From: Acidobacteriota bacterium
GTDB taxonomy: Bacteria > Acidobacteriota > Vicinamibacteria > Vicinamibacterales > UBA2999
Assembly: GCA_016871195.1 (NCBI GenBank)
Contig: VFZN01000002.1
Location: forward strand, 62,001 to 126,000
Direction: 5' to 3'
Length of the DNA: 64,000 bases
Made by a program: the position numbers and the translations under genes. Positions 44,632 to 52,931 of this stretch are shown here, in pieces (position 1 is the stretch's first letter; each line of letters begins with the position of its first letter). The notes beneath the pieces were generated by a model. That model saw only the letters and a list, made by a program, of their open reading frames with translations. It was not told the DNA's origin and did not search any database.

Positions 44632-46038
44632 ATGCGCTCTCTCGTCCTCGCCCTCGTGCTCACCACCACGACCCTGCAGGCGTCACAGCCCCCGGCCGCC
44701 CCCGACTGGACGACGCTCGATGCGGAAACGCTCGCGCACTTCCAGGCCATTGTCCGCATGGACACCACCGACCCGCCCGGCGGCGAAAAGCCGGTGGCCG
44801 ACTATCTCGTCGGCGTGCTGCGGAAGGAGGGCATCGAGGTGCAGACCTTCGAGCTCGAACCCGGCCGCACCAACGTGGTCGCGCGACTCAAGGGCACAGG
44901 CGCGAAGAAGCCGCTGCTGCTGATGGCCCACACCGACACGGTGAACGTCGATGCGAAGAAGTGGTCGTACCCGCCCTTCAGCGCCGAGCGGAATAGTGGC
45001 TACATCTACGGACGCGGCACGATCGACGACAAAGATAACGTCGTCGCCTCGCTCATGACGATGGTGATGCTCAAGCGGCGGAATGTGCCGCTGACCCGTG
45101 ACGTGATCTTCCTGGCGGAAGCCGGCGAGGAAGGCACCACGCGCGTCGGCATCAACTTCATGGTCGAGCGGCACTACGGCGCCATCGATGCCGAATACTG
45201 CCTGGCCGAGGGTGGCAGCGTCACGCGCACCGGCGGGCAGGTCAAGTTTGCTTCGGTGCAGACGCTCGAGAAGATTCCCCGTGCCCTCTCGGTGACTGCG
45301 CGTGGCCCGGCCGGTCACGGGTCGGTGCCGCTCGAGAACAACGCCGTCGCGCGCCTCGGTGAGGCCGTCGGCGCCATTGCCACCTGGACACCGCCGATTC
45401 GCCTCAACGAAACCACCGCGTCCTACTTCAAGCGCCTCGCCGGCATCTCGTCGCCCGAGGAAGCGGCACGCTACCGCGACATCCTGAGCCCTGACCCGAA
45501 CGTCAGCGGACCGGCCGACCGGTACTTTCGGAAGAACGAGCCGCGCCACTGGTCGACGCTGCGCACGTCACTGTCGCCCACGATCATTCAGGGGGGCTAT
45601 CGCGTCAATGTGATTCCCTCGGAAGCCACCGCCACCATCGACGTGCGCACCACGCCCGATGAAGACCCGGCGAAGTTCCTCGAACTGGTGCGCCAGGTCG
45701 TCAACGACGAGAACGTCACGGTCGAGTGGGCCGCGCGCGATGTGCGGCCCGGCACCGGCAACGCCAACCTGTCGTCCGATGCCTTCCGCGCCATCGAAGC
45801 CAACCTCACGCGCCACTACCAAGCCGTCACCCTGCCGACGATGAGCACCGGGGCCACCGACATGGCCTACCTGCGCGCGAAGGGCATGCAGTGCTACGGC
45901 GTGGGCCCGGCCACGGACACCGAAGACGGGCCCCTCGGCTTCGGCGCGCACAGCGATCAGGAACGCATCCTCGAAAGCGAGCTGTATCGCTTTGTGCATT
46001 TCCTCTGGGATACCGTCAACGACATCGCGGCGCGCTGA
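44632..46038 (+). CDS. Exported M20 family metallopeptidase
   Basis: Zinc exopeptidase of the ArgE/DapE/carboxypeptidase G2 family, 468 aa, with a short signal peptide (cut near LQASQ). Metal ligands are in LLMAHTDTVNVD, YGRGTIDDKDN and FLAEAGEEG (catalytic Glu followed by the ligand Glu), with late His in FGAHSDQERI. The dimerisation domain insert (RGPAGHGSVPLENNAV) is present. Likely releases C-terminal amino acids from peptides in the periplasm. Followed after 12 bases by the S9 peptidase, so they form an operon. Confidence 0.94.
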   Translation: MRSLVLALVLTTTTLQASQPPAAPDWTTLDAETLAHFQAIVRMDTTDPPGGEKPVADYLVGVLRKEGIEVQTFELEPGRTNVVARLKGTGAKKPLLLMAHTDTVNVDAKKWSYPPFSAERNSGYIYGRGTIDDKDNVVASLMTMVMLKRRNVPLTRDVIFLAEAGEEGTTRVGINFMVERHYGAIDAEYCLAEGGSVTRTGGQVKFASVQTLEKIPRALSVTARGPAGHGSVPLENNAVARLGEAVGAIATWTPPIRLNETTASYFKRLAGISSPEEAARYRDILSPDPNVSGPADRYFRKNEPRHWSTLRTSLSPTIIQGGYRVNVIPSEATATIDVRTTPDEDPAKFLELVRQVVNDENVTVEWAARDVRPGTGNANLSSDAFRAIEANLTRHYQAVTLPTMSTGATDMAYLRAKGMQCYGVGPATDTEDGPLGFGAHSDQERILESELYRFVHFLWDTVNDIAAR

Positions 46039-46050
46039 GGATTCCGCATC

Positions 46051-48195
46051 ATGCGTCTCACGCCTCTGACTCTGCCCCTCGCCGTTATGACCCTCGTGTC
46101 CTGTGGTCCCGTGCAACCGACTCCGCCACCCATCACCTATCCGCCCACGGCGAAAGGCGATGTCATCGACACGTATCACGGCACGCAGGTGCCCGATCCG
46201 TATCGCTGGATGGAAGACCTCGACGCCACGGCCGTCGCCGAGTGGGTCGCGGCCCAGAATGCGGTCACCGATCCCTATCTCGCGGCGCTGCCGCTGCGCA
46301 CCTCGCTCAACGCGCGCCTCACCGAGCTCTGGAACTACCAGCGCGTCGGCCTGCCCACGCGCGAAGGCGGCACGTACTTCTACGCGAAGAACACCGGACT
46401 GCAGCGCCAGTCGGTGCTCTACACACGCACGGCCCTCGACGCCGAGCCGACGGTCGCCCTCGACCCCAACGTCATTTCTCCGGATGGCACGACGTCACTC
46501 GCGCAGTATGCGCCGTCGCCCGACGCCGCGCACCTCGCCTACGCCCTGTCGGAAGGCGGCGCCGACTGGCAGACGCTCAAGGTGCGGAACCTCGCATCAG
46601 GGCAGGATCTGCCGGACGAGGTGAGGTGGATGCGCTTCTCAGGCCTGTCGTGGACGAAGGACAGCAAGGGCTTCTTCTACTCACGCTATCCCGAGCCACC
46701 GAAAAACAAGGTGCTCGAAGCGGCCCTCTCCGGTCAGGCCCTGTACTACCATCGCATTGGCACGCCCCAGAGCGACGATGTGCTCGTCTACGAGCGGAAG
46801 GACCTTGCCTCGTGGCTCATCAACGGTCTGGTGACCGAAGACGGTCGCTATCTGCTCATCACGATGGCCGAAGGGTCGGGCAACCAGAATCGCCTGTATT
46901 ACGCCGACCTCGGCACGGGCCGGGTCCCGAACCTCTCCGCACCCGTGCGTCCGCTCATCGAGACGGACGATGCCGAGTTTGCGCCGATCGGGAACCGAGG
47001 CAGCGTGCTGTATCTGCGGTCGGATAAGGACGCCCCGAACCGCCGCGTCATCGCCATCGACGTTACCAACCCGGCCCCCTCGGCGTGGATGACCATTGTC
47101 CCCGAGCAGAAAGAAGCGCTCGAAGCCGTCGCGCTCATCGGCGGGCGCATCGTCGCCCAGTATCTGGTCGATGTGCAAAGCCGCCTGACACTCTTCGGCC
47201 TCGATGGTGCGCCGCAGGGGGACATCGCCCTGCCGGGCGTCGGCACCGTGGCCGGACTCAGCGGCCGCGAGGATGCCCCGGATATCTGGTACGGCTTCAG
47301 CGCGCCCCTGACGCCATCCACCGTGTATCGCTACGACCCCGACACGCGGCAGTCGCAGGCGTTCGAGGCACCGACCGCCCCCATCGATCCGTCGCGCTAC
47401 GAAACGCGTGCGCTCTTCGCCACATCGAAGGACGGCACGCGGGTGCCGTTTTTCCTGACCGCACGCAAGGACCTGCCCACCGATGGCAGCAACCCGACGA
47501 TGCTGTACGGCTACGGCGGTTTCTCGATTTCCACGACGCCCACGTATCGCGCCGACGTGCCGGCCTGGCTCGAACTGGGCGGCGTCTGGGTGACCGTCAG
47601 CATGCGCGGCGGAGCGGAATACGGTGAGGCCTGGCATCAGGCGGGCATGCTCGATCGCAAGCAGAACGTGTTTGACGACTTCATCGCCGTCGCCGAGCAT
47701 CTGATTGCGGAGAAGATCACGTCACCGGCGAGGCTCGGTGTGATGGGGGGCTCGAACGGCGGACTCCTCGTCGGCGCGGTCGTCAACCAGCGGCCTGACC
47801 TGTATGCCGTGGCACTGCCGGCCGTCGGCGTGATGGACATGCTGCGCTACGAGCGTTTCACGGGCGGCCGGTTCTGGGTGAGTGAATACGGCTCAGCGCA
47901 GAATGCCGCGCAGTTCCCGTTCCTCATCAAGTACTCGCCGGTGCAGAACGTCAAGGCCGGCACGTGCTATCCCGCCACGCTGGTGACGACGGCCGACCAC
48001 GATGACCGCGTGGTGCCGAGTCACTCGTTCAAGTATGCCGCTGCGCTGCAGGCCGCGCAGTCATGCCCGCGTCCCACGCTGATCAGGGTCGAGGTGTCGG
48101 GGTCGCACGGCTATCGTCCCACCGACAAGCTCATTGCCGAGCGTGCCGACCAGTGGGCGTTTGCCGCGGAGGCCATGGGCATCAGGGGACAGTGA
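46051..48195 (+). CDS. Prolyl oligopeptidase family (S9A) lipoprotein
   Basis: Serine peptidase of 714 aa with an N-terminal lipobox (VMTLVSCGP). A seven-bladed propeller occupies the first two-thirds. The C-terminal hydrolase domain has the nucleophile in GVMGGSNGGLLVG (Ser568), the Asp in DHDDRVVP (~651) and the His in PSHSFKYA (658). PYRWMEDLD at the N-terminus is typical of S9A. It cleaves short peptides after proline and acts at the membrane exterior. The 3' end overlaps the convergent M12B-like gene by 14 bases. Confidence 0.95.
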   Translation: MRLTPLTLPLAVMTLVSCGPVQPTPPPITYPPTAKGDVIDTYHGTQVPDPYRWMEDLDATAVAEWVAAQNAVTDPYLAALPLRTSLNARLTELWNYQRVGLPTREGGTYFYAKNTGLQRQSVLYTRTALDAEPTVALDPNVISPDGTTSLAQYAPSPDAAHLAYALSEGGADWQTLKVRNLASGQDLPDEVRWMRFSGLSWTKDSKGFFYSRYPEPPKNKVLEAALSGQALYYHRIGTPQSDDVLVYERKDLASWLINGLVTEDGRYLLITMAEGSGNQNRLYYADLGTGRVPNLSAPVRPLIETDDAEFAPIGNRGSVLYLRSDKDAPNRRVIAIDVTNPAPSAWMTIVPEQKEALEAVALIGGRIVAQYLVDVQSRLTLFGLDGAPQGDIALPGVGTVAGLSGREDAPDIWYGFSAPLTPSTVYRYDPDTRQSQAFEAPTAPIDPSRYETRALFATSKDGTRVPFFLTARKDLPTDGSNPTMLYGYGGFSISTTPTYRADVPAWLELGGVWVTVSMRGGAEYGEAWHQAGMLDRKQNVFDDFIAVAEHLIAEKITSPARLGVMGGSNGGLLVGAVVNQRPDLYAVALPAVGVMDMLRYERFTGGRFWVSEYGSAQNAAQFPFLIKYSPVQNVKAGTCYPATLVTTADHDDRVVPSHSFKYAAALQAAQSCPRPTLIRVEVSGSHGYRPTDKLIAERADQWAFAAEAMGIRGQ

Positions 48196-50383
48196 CGCGC
48201 AGTTCGTTCGAGACTGCACCGCGTCCGCACGCCGTGTCGGCCAGCACCCTGATGAAGTAGGTGCCCGAGCCCACCTGGGCATCGAGCTGCGTGGTCAGCC
48301 CGATCGGGCCGCCGTAGAAAGACGATGACCCGGACGTAGGGCCGGCCTGGATGGTGAAGCCGGTCACCGATGCACCGGCGGGCGTGTTCCAGCGCAGGCT
48401 GATCAATCCGTTCACCAGTCCGCCTGACAGCACGGGAGCCGCCGTGCAGGACGCGATCGTAAAGGACGCCTCGGGAGAGAGCCCGCCGGCACCCGCCACG
48501 CTCTGTGCGAACACTCGTGCGTAGTAGGTGCCGGGGGTGAGGTCACCGGCGACCGAAGTCACAACGCCCACCGGGCCGCTGAAGATGTTCGACGCGCCCG
48601 GGGCTGTGCCCACCTGCACGACATAGGTCGTCGGCATCCCGCCCTCCGTAGGCGTATTCCAGAACAGCGACACGCGGCCACCGACGGTCGTCGCTGCCAT
48701 GCCCGACGGTGCCCCGGGCACGCCACCGACGCGCGCAGACACTTCGCTGCTTATCGTGCCGTTTCCACCAGCGTTCCGGCCGAAGACGCGCAGGAAATAC
48801 GTGCCACTACCCACGGGCCCGGACACGGCGGTCAGCTGACCGACGGTGTTGTCAAACAGGTTGGATGCTCCCGACGCCGTACCGGCCTGCACCCAGTAGT
48901 CCGTCACGGGCTGCCCCGTCGCAGGCGGTTCCCACGACAGAAACAGGGTGTTGCCGGCGGCACTGGCGGCGACATTGCGGGGGGCCCCGGGCACGGACGT
49001 CGTCAGCGACTGACGGAAGCTGGCCACGGTGGCAAACGCCTCCTGCTGTGACCGGGCGTTGTTCTGCTGGGCCGTGCCCGTGACCGCGCCGAACTCGGCG
49101 GTGGTCACCTGCGGGTTCGACAGGTTCAGCACGCGCGCCGTGCTGCCGGTCGGGCACACGTAGGCCATGATCGACCGGAACTGCGGCGCACTCCCGCCGC
49201 ATCGCTTGTACCCGAAGCTGTAGGCACGGAAGGAATCTGTCGGCAGACCATCCGGGAAATCCTCGAGTGAATGTTCATTGCCGAAGTTGTGCCCAATCTC
49301 GTGCGTAAATGTGTACTGCGCCAGACACGTGCGCGCCGTCACGCCGTGGGCAAACGACACAGCGGGACCCAGCCATGCGATGCCGCATGTGCCCTGAACG
49401 ACATTCGCCACAATCAAATGCATCAGGTCAGCACCGGTCGTGTTCCGCATCGTCGCGACAGCCGCGGAGTTGGTGAAGTTCCTGAGATCGTCGAGCATGT
49501 CGCTCGTGCTCTGCACCAGCGGCGTCTCCGACATACCGACGAGCCGCACGCGCCCGGCCATGCCGCTGCGGCTGTAGGCCGTGTTCGAGTTGGCGATGGC
49601 GGCCGCGACTTCGGCCTGCATGAGGGCCGTGCTGCCGGCGTTCACGCGCGCCTGCGCGGTGTAGTAGACGTAGATGTCGACCAGCGGCTCGCCGTCGCGT
49701 GAGACGTCACCCGCGGCCCGCACCGCAGCAGCGGCCTCGGCGCGCGCGCGTGCCTGCAGCACGTCGCTCGCCGAGAGACTGACAGCGCCGCTTCCTGAGT
49801 CGGCGGCCAGCGGATCGGGCCAGGCCGGATCTGCGGCGGGCACATCACGGGCGCGCTCATTCTGCCGCACCGGCGGTGCCTCGCGGCCAAAGGTTGAGGC
49901 ATCGAGCTCACTCACCTCGACGATGCCTCCAGTGCCCGAGAGCTGGAACAGCCGACCGCCCGTCTGCACGACACCGGTCAGCACATCGTCTTTCCACGTG
50001 AGGGCCACGTGACTGCTGCCCTCGCCAGCGACGTGTCCGACCCAGGTGTCAAAGCCCTGACTGGTCGACTCGGTGCGTTCGACGTCGGCCTCCACCGCCA
50101 CATCATCGAAGAGTGCCAGTGACAGCGATGCTGCAGGACCGCGATCAGATGAGGCGAGCGCATCAGCCAGACGGTCGAACCGCACGCGCCACGCCTGACT
50201 GCGCTCGACTCTCGGTCCGCCGTCAGTGCGCTCACGGGCCGGTCTCGACGCAGGCAGCACGTTCCCGGTGAGTGGCTCAAACACGTCGAGCCGCCCCTGC
50301 GCCGAGGCCGATGGCGGCAGCAGCAGGCACAGCATCACCAGACCCGAGACTCCGAGGCTCACAGCACGGCGGCGCGGCATCAT
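48182..50383 (-). CDS. Secreted reprolysin-like metalloprotease with three fibronectin III-like repeats
   Basis: A 733-aa secreted protease. A signal peptide (ends PPSASAQG), a propeptide-like region to ~210, then a metzincin domain with the full zinc motif HEIGHNFGNEH (His361, Glu362, His365, His371) and a later Met-turn (SIMAYVCP) follow. Three consecutive ~90-residue Fn3-like repeats fill the C-terminal third, each with a W-x-P-P/W-N-T-P segment, xVQ(A/V)GT and GTYxxRV. Likely degrades proteins outside the cell. The start at 50383 is chosen because CACACT lies 6 bases upstream. Confidence 0.9.
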   Translation of the reverse strand: MMPRRRAVSLGVSGLVMLCLLLPPSASAQGRLDVFEPLTGNVLPASRPARERTDGGPRVERSQAWRVRFDRLADALASSDRGPAASLSLALFDDVAVEADVERTESTSQGFDTWVGHVAGEGSSHVALTWKDDVLTGVVQTGGRLFQLSGTGGIVEVSELDASTFGREAPPVRQNERARDVPAADPAWPDPLAADSGSGAVSLSASDVLQARARAEAAAAVRAAGDVSRDGEPLVDIYVYYTAQARVNAGSTALMQAEVAAAIANSNTAYSRSGMAGRVRLVGMSETPLVQSTSDMLDDLRNFTNSAAVATMRNTTGADLMHLIVANVVQGTCGIAWLGPAVSFAHGVTARTCLAQYTFTHEIGHNFGNEHSLEDFPDGLPTDSFRAYSFGYKRCGGSAPQFRSIMAYVCPTGSTARVLNLSNPQVTTAEFGAVTGTAQQNNARSQQEAFATVASFRQSLTTSVPGAPRNVAASAAGNTLFLSWEPPATGQPVTDYWVQAGTASGASNLFDNTVGQLTAVSGPVGSGTYFLRVFGRNAGGNGTISSEVSARVGGVPGAPSGMAATTVGGRVSLFWNTPTEGGMPTTYVVQVGTAPGASNIFSGPVGVVTSVAGDLTPGTYYARVFAQSVAGAGGLSPEASFTIASCTAAPVLSGGLVNGLISLRWNTPAGASVTGFTIQAGPTSGSSSFYGGPIGLTTQLDAQVGSGTYFIRVLADTACGRGAVSNELRVTVP

Positions 50384-50389
50384 CCATGC

Positions 50390-50395
50390 AGTGTG
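50390..50395 (-). promoter_or_regulatory. -10 box, leaderless promoter of the metalloprotease
   Basis: CACACT on the minus strand, 6 bases before ATG 50383; weaker match than the others. Confidence 0.35.
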
Positions 50396-50441
50396 CCCCA
50401 TCTGACGATATTTCCGCCACACGGATCCCGGCTCAACGTGT

Positions 50442-50474
50442 TCTCACGGTGGTCTCATGCCGTCGTGATACAAC
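50442..50474 (+). promoter_or_regulatory. Direct repeats and -10 box upstream of the czc operon
   Basis: TCTCA occurs at 50442-50446 and 50453-50457, an 11-base period, as expected for an OmpR-family regulator. TACAAC (50469-50474) lies 9 bases before the ATG of the first efflux gene. The repeats take the place of a -35 element, so the promoter may depend on the regulator encoded at the operon's 3' end. Confidence 0.35.
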
Positions 50475-50483
50475 CCGGGTGCC

Positions 50484-51722
50484 ATGACCTTCCGACTCGG
50501 CTTCCTCGTAGTAGTGGCGATGACAGCTCTGTGGGTGATTCCGTCCGGGGTGAGCGCACAGCCGGCCCCCGCGGCCCTGACGCTGTCAGATGCCCTGACG
50601 CGGGCGCGCCGCGAGGCCCCGGAACTGGCCGCCAGCCAGGCACGCATCGAGGCCGCGCGTCTGGCCGTGCCCGAGGCCGGCCGCTGGCTCAATCCGACCG
50701 CCGAGTTCCGCGCCGAGAATATGCTCTCCGGGGTGTCGCGGACGCGACTGCCCCTCGATGTCTTCGCCGAAGTCACACAGGTCGTTGAACTCGGCGGCAA
50801 GCGCGCCGCCCGGCAGCGCCTTGCCGATGCGGGTCGGGCCTCGGAAGAGGCGGCCCAGCCGCTCATCTGGCTGGCGGTGCAGCGCCAGGTCATCGCCGAC
50901 TATCTCGACGCCCTGCGCCACCGCGATCGCACCGCCACCCATGAGGCCCAGCGCACGGACCTGACCGAAGCCGTACGGGTGCTCGACCGTCGCGTGACGG
51001 TGGGCGTCACGGCCGAAGCCGAACTGCTGCGCATGCGCACCGAACTGGCCCGCGCCACGGTCGAGGCCACGCGCAGCGGCATCACGGCGCGGCGCGCCCT
51101 CTCACTGCTCGCCGCACGCACCGGGGCCGAGGTCGGCCTCGAGGCGCTCTCGATGCCCGGCATGCCTGTGCTGCCAGACACCACAGTCGACGCCGCTCTC
51201 GAGCGACGACCCGATGTGCTGGCGGCGCGGCAGACGGTCAACACCTCCGTACAGATTCTGCGCCTTGAAGATGCGCGACGTGTGCCCGACCCTGCGGTCA
51301 ATGCCGGCTACAAGCGCACGGCCGGGTTCGACACGGCCCTCATGACCTTCACCCTGCCGCTGCCACTCTTCAACCGCAACCAGGCCGCGCGCACGCTGGC
51401 CCTCGGTGCGGTCAACAGCGCCCGTCAGGAACTGGCGGCCACCGAACGTCGCGCCCGCGGTGAAGTCACCGCGACGCGCCTCGTGGCCGAGCGGCTCATC
51501 GCCCATGCCCGCGAGCTGCAGACCACCCTCGTGGCGCCCGCGCTTGCCGCTCGCGATGCCGCCCGTGCTGCCTTCGCCTCGGGGGCGCTGGATGTGATGC
51601 GCCTGGTCGACGCCGAGCGTGTCTACACCGACGCCCGACTGGTTACGCTCGAAATTGAGGTCGATGCCCTCGCCGCTGCCATCGAGGCCCGGCTGTCGGC
51701 TGGAGAGGATCCGCTGCCATGA
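50484..51722 (+). CDS. czcC: Outer-membrane channel of heavy-metal RND efflux (CzcC/TolC family)
   Basis: A 412-aa TolC-family protein with a signal peptide (ends SGVSAQ). The two outer-membrane-efflux repeats are rich in heptad helices (LSDALTRARREAPELAASQARIEAARL; later AVNSARQELAATERRARGEV). The sequence EVTQVVELGGKRAARQRLA is characteristic of CzcC/CusC-like members. It forms the exit duct of the CBA pump. Its stop overlaps the next start (ATGA). Confidence 0.92.
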   Translation: MTFRLGFLVVVAMTALWVIPSGVSAQPAPAALTLSDALTRARREAPELAASQARIEAARLAVPEAGRWLNPTAEFRAENMLSGVSRTRLPLDVFAEVTQVVELGGKRAARQRLADAGRASEEAAQPLIWLAVQRQVIADYLDALRHRDRTATHEAQRTDLTEAVRVLDRRVTVGVTAEAELLRMRTELARATVEATRSGITARRALSLLAARTGAEVGLEALSMPGMPVLPDTTVDAALERRPDVLAARQTVNTSVQILRLEDARRVPDPAVNAGYKRTAGFDTALMTFTLPLPLFNRNQAARTLALGAVNSARQELAATERRARGEVTATRLVAERLIAHARELQTTLVAPALAARDAARAAFASGALDVMRLVDAERVYTDARLVTLEIEVDALAAAIEARLSAGEDPLP

Positions 51723-52930
51723 CATACCCGCTGACCCGCACCGCCCTGGCCCTGGCCCTGGCCCTGATCGGCCTCACCGTCGCCTGCGGAGGCGGAGGCG
51801 TGGCCGACACGGAGACCGACACCCCGAACGCCAGTGCCCCGCGCACCTCGGTCGACGTGAGCGAGGCCGATGCCACCGCCGCCGGCATCACCGCTGCCGC
51901 CGTGCGCCTCATCGAACGCAGTGAACCTCTCACCGTTCCGGGTACGGTCGGGTTCGACGAACGGCGCGTTGCCCGCATCGGCGCACGCGTCGAGGGCGTC
52001 GTCGACGATGTGCGGGTGCAGGTGGGTGAACGGGTAACGGCAGGGGCAGTGCTGGCACACCTGCACAGCCACGCCACGCACGACGCCTGGGCCGCCTACT
52101 TCACCGCCATCAGCGGACGCCGCCGCAGCGAGACCGGGCTGGCCTATGCGCGCACGGCCGAATCGCGGGCGGCACAGCTCGTCAGGGACAAGGCTCTGTC
52201 GCCCCAGGAACTCGAACGGGCACAGACCGAGCGACAGGCCGCCGAACAGGCCCTGCGCGCGGCGCAGGCGGAAGTCACGCGCACCGAACAGGAACTGCGC
52301 CACTACGACATCGTGCCGCGCGAAGATGCCGACCCGGTCACCAACGACGAAGTGCCAGTCACGGCGCCGATCGCCGGTTCGGTGATCGAGCGCCTGATCA
52401 CGCCGGGGGCCGCCGTCACGCCCGGTACACCGCTGCTTGTCGTCGCCGATCTCAGCCGGCTGTGGATCACCGCAGAGATCGACGAGGCCCGCATCGGCCG
52501 CATCGTCACGGGACGTGAGGTGACGATCACCACGCCGGCCTATCCCGGCGAATCATTCACGGGCACGCTGGCCGCCGTCGGCGATGTCATCAATCCAGAG
52601 ACACGCCGCGTCACCCTGCGCATCGAGGTGCCGAATGCCGATCGGCGCCTCAAGCCGCAGATGTTCGTGACCCTCACACTCGGGGCCTCAGCCCCGCGTC
52701 GCGTGGCCGTGGTGCCCTCCGCTGCCGTGCAGTCCCTGGAAGGGGAAACCGTAGTGTTCGTCCGCGCCGCGCCCAACCGCTACGACCGCCGGTCGGTGCG
52801 CGTCGGCACCGATCTCAACGGCGAAATCGAAATTGTCGACGGCCTGCGCGAGGGCGACATGGTCGCGACCACCGGGGCCTTCCTGCTCAAGTCCGAGCTG
52901 TCGAAGCCCGCCGGCGGCGAGGAGGAATAG
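51719..52930 (+). CDS. czcB: Periplasmic adaptor of heavy-metal RND efflux (CzcB family)
   Basis: Membrane-fusion protein, 403 aa, with an N-terminal lipoprotein/signal segment (LIGLTVACGGG). Order: barrel-sandwich half (GTVGFDERRVARIGARVEGVVDDVRVQVGERV), a coiled-coil hairpin (ARTAESRAAQLVRDK...ALRAAQAEVTRTEQEL), the second lipoyl half (VTAPIAGSVIERLITPGAAV), a beta-barrel and a membrane-proximal domain. Links the inner-membrane pump to CzcC. It carries no His-rich N-terminal extension, so metal specificity is unclear. Confidence 0.92.
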   Translation: MTYPLTRTALALALALIGLTVACGGGGVADTETDTPNASAPRTSVDVSEADATAAGITAAAVRLIERSEPLTVPGTVGFDERRVARIGARVEGVVDDVRVQVGERVTAGAVLAHLHSHATHDAWAAYFTAISGRRRSETGLAYARTAESRAAQLVRDKALSPQELERAQTERQAAEQALRAAQAEVTRTEQELRHYDIVPREDADPVTNDEVPVTAPIAGSVIERLITPGAAVTPGTPLLVVADLSRLWITAEIDEARIGRIVTGREVTITTPAYPGESFTGTLAAVGDVINPETRRVTLRIEVPNADRRLKPQMFVTLTLGASAPRRVAVVPSAAVQSLEGETVVFVRAAPNRYDRRSVRVGTDLNGEIEIVDGLREGDMVATTGAFLLKSELSKPAGGEEE

Positions 52931-52931
52931 C

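Noticed and set aside
42743-44923. 726-codon plus-strand open frame
   Set aside because: Opposite to the amidase, which has its full catalytic triad; the frame is Arg/His/Pro-rich and without motifs.
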